Assembly: GCA_900471925.1 (NCBI GenBank)
Contig: UCGV01000024.1
Location: 1-64,000 of the forward strand
Direction: 5' to 3'
Length of the DNA: 64,000 nt
DNA from: Hyphomicrobiales bacterium
GTDB lineage: Bacteria; Pseudomonadota; Alphaproteobacteria; Rhizobiales; Rhizobiaceae
This document shows positions 63,177-64,000 of the stretch, one piece after another. Position numbers and translations under genes: made by a program. Numbering within the stretch: the first letter of the stretch is position 1; the number at the start of each line of letters is the position of its first letter. The notes under the pieces were generated by a model, which saw only the letters and a list, made by a program, of their open reading frames with translations, made no database searches and was not told the DNA's origin.

Positions 63177-64000
63177 ATGTTTTCGCTCAAGGCCTTCCGC
63201 AACCGCATGCCTTCCGTCACGAGCCTCGCGCTTGTCGGCGCGGTCGGGCTCGGCGTTGCCGGCTGCACGGAAGAAAAGGCAGAGGTCAAGGAGGTCATCC
63301 GTCCGGTCAAGGTGGTCGAGATCGCCAAGGCCGGTGATGTCAGAACACTCGATTATTCCGGATCGGTCAGGGCACGCACGGAAATGAACCTCGGCTTCCG
63401 CGTCAACGGCAAGATCACCGAACGTCTCGTCGATATCGGCGAGCAGGTGAAGCCGGGAGACGTGCTCGCCCGGATCGACTCGACCGACTACCAGCTCGCG
63501 GTGAAGACCGCCGAAGCCAATCTCGCCGCCGCCGAAAAGGCCGTCGAGACTGCCGATCTCGTCAATCGCCGTGCCGAGCAGCTGTTCGACAAGAATGTCG
63601 CGCCGAAATCGCAGGTCGAACAGGCTTCGCTGAGCCACGATCAGGCCATTTCGAACCGTGATGCTGCCGCTTCTGCCCTCGATCAGGCGAAGAACCAGGT
63701 GAGCTACACCGAACTCAAGGCTGATCACAGCGGCATCGTGACCACCATCAATGCCGATGTCGGACAGGTCGTGGGGTCCGGCACGCCGGTCGTTGCCGTT
63801 GCCGTCGATGGCGAGAAGGAAGTGCAGATCGCCGTGCCGGAAAACGATATCGCCCAGTTCAAAACGGGCAAGACCGTCAAGGCGAGCTTCTGGTCCGATG
63901 ACAAGCTGGTGCTTGACGGTACCGTTCGCGAGGTTGCAGGCAGCGCCGACCAGCAGTCGCGCACTTTCGCGGTTCGTGTCAGCCTGCCAAACGATCCGCG
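63177..64000 (+). CDS. RND efflux periplasmic adaptor, lipoprotein (3' end beyond window)
   Basis: At least 274 residues are open to the window edge from the ATG at 63177 (AGGAGTGCGAAAG). A lipobox (GVAGC) ends the signal; then the strand RTLDYSGSVRARTEMNLGFRVNGKITERLVDIGEQVKPGDVLARID (lipoyl half), a coiled-coil hairpin (about residues 105-175), VSYTELKADHSGIVTTINADVGQVV (second half) and the start of the beta-barrel. It should partner an RND pump gene just outside the window. Probably controlled by the TetR protein upstream. Confidence 0.93.
   Translation, partial: MFSLKAFRNRMPSVTSLALVGAVGLGVAGCTEEKAEVKEVIRPVKVVEIAKAGDVRTLDYSGSVRARTEMNLGFRVNGKITERLVDIGEQVKPGDVLARIDSTDYQLAVKTAEANLAAAEKAVETADLVNRRAEQLFDKNVAPKSQVEQASLSHDQAISNRDAAASALDQAKNQVSYTELKADHSGIVTTINADVGQVVGSGTPVVAVAVDGEKEVQIAVPENDIAQFKTGKTVKASFWSDDKLVLDGTVREVAGSADQQSRTFAVRVSLPNDP

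Overview
The window looks like a chromosomal or chromid segment from a Rhizobiaceae bacterium (Rhizobium/Agrobacterium clade). The evidence is high GC content, strong GGAGG-type ribosome binding sites, three complete CUT1-type sugar ABC transporter operons each beside a LysR or LacI regulator, class III adenylate cyclases, a metE and an nrdHIEF operon each behind a cobalamin riboswitch, and dense antisense open frames typical of GC-rich alphaproteobacteria. I found no rRNA, tRNA, CRISPR array, transposase or phage gene. Both ends cut a gene: an MFS transporter on the left and an RND adaptor on the right.

Region 1 (1-9111) is a catabolic operon on the minus strand. Its order is solute-binding protein, an argininosuccinate-lyase-like C-N lyase, ABC ATPase, two permeases, a mandelate-racemase-type enolase-superfamily enzyme and an MFS transporter, with a divergent LysR regulator. 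Region 2 (9353-17217) holds envelope proteins (a triple cysteine-rich repeat protein, a DUF2092 protein and a Tyr/Gly-rich partner), an RND efflux pump with adaptor, and a CaCA-family antiporter. Region 3 (17402-21565) is an aldehyde-handling cluster (aldehyde dehydrogenase, DUF779, DJ-1/PfpI, ribbon-helix-helix) controlled by an AcoR-like GAF-Fis regulator that lacks the AAA+ domain; two matching palindromes lie in front of the regulator and the dehydrogenase. Region 4 (21981-28368) covers periplasmic thiol and methionine repair (msrB, dipZ), a flavoprotein, and a MerR/zntA zinc-type efflux pair.

Region 5 (28397-35498) is a vitamin B12-independence block. Two cobalamin riboswitches sharing an identical 19-nt 3' element precede metE (B12-independent methionine synthase) and nrdHIEF (B12-independent ribonucleotide reductase). 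The second also has an NrdR-box-like sequence over its promoter. Region 6 (35603-52703) holds an adenylate cyclase, a LacI-controlled glucose-type ABC transporter, and a second sugar module (GH2 glycosidase, LacI, Gfo/Idh/MocA dehydrogenase, ABC transporter, ThuA) around a divergent LacI-type operator, ending in an orphan RpiR DNA-binding domain. Region 7 (52706-64000) contains an SMP-30/SDR/PhyH operon with a divergent LacI, a second adenylate cyclase, an SDR, a DoxX protein, dgoD with its GntR regulator, OsmC, and a TetR/RND-adaptor pair behind a perfect 48-bp palindrome.

The window is mainly about nutrient capture under tight local control. The most unusual items are the ArgH-like lyase operon, the AAA+-less AcoR system with its paired operators, the twin B12 riboswitches, a 137-bp element with perfect 17-bp inverted ends, and the 48-bp TetR palindrome. 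All functional calls come from reading motifs in the sequence; no database search was run.
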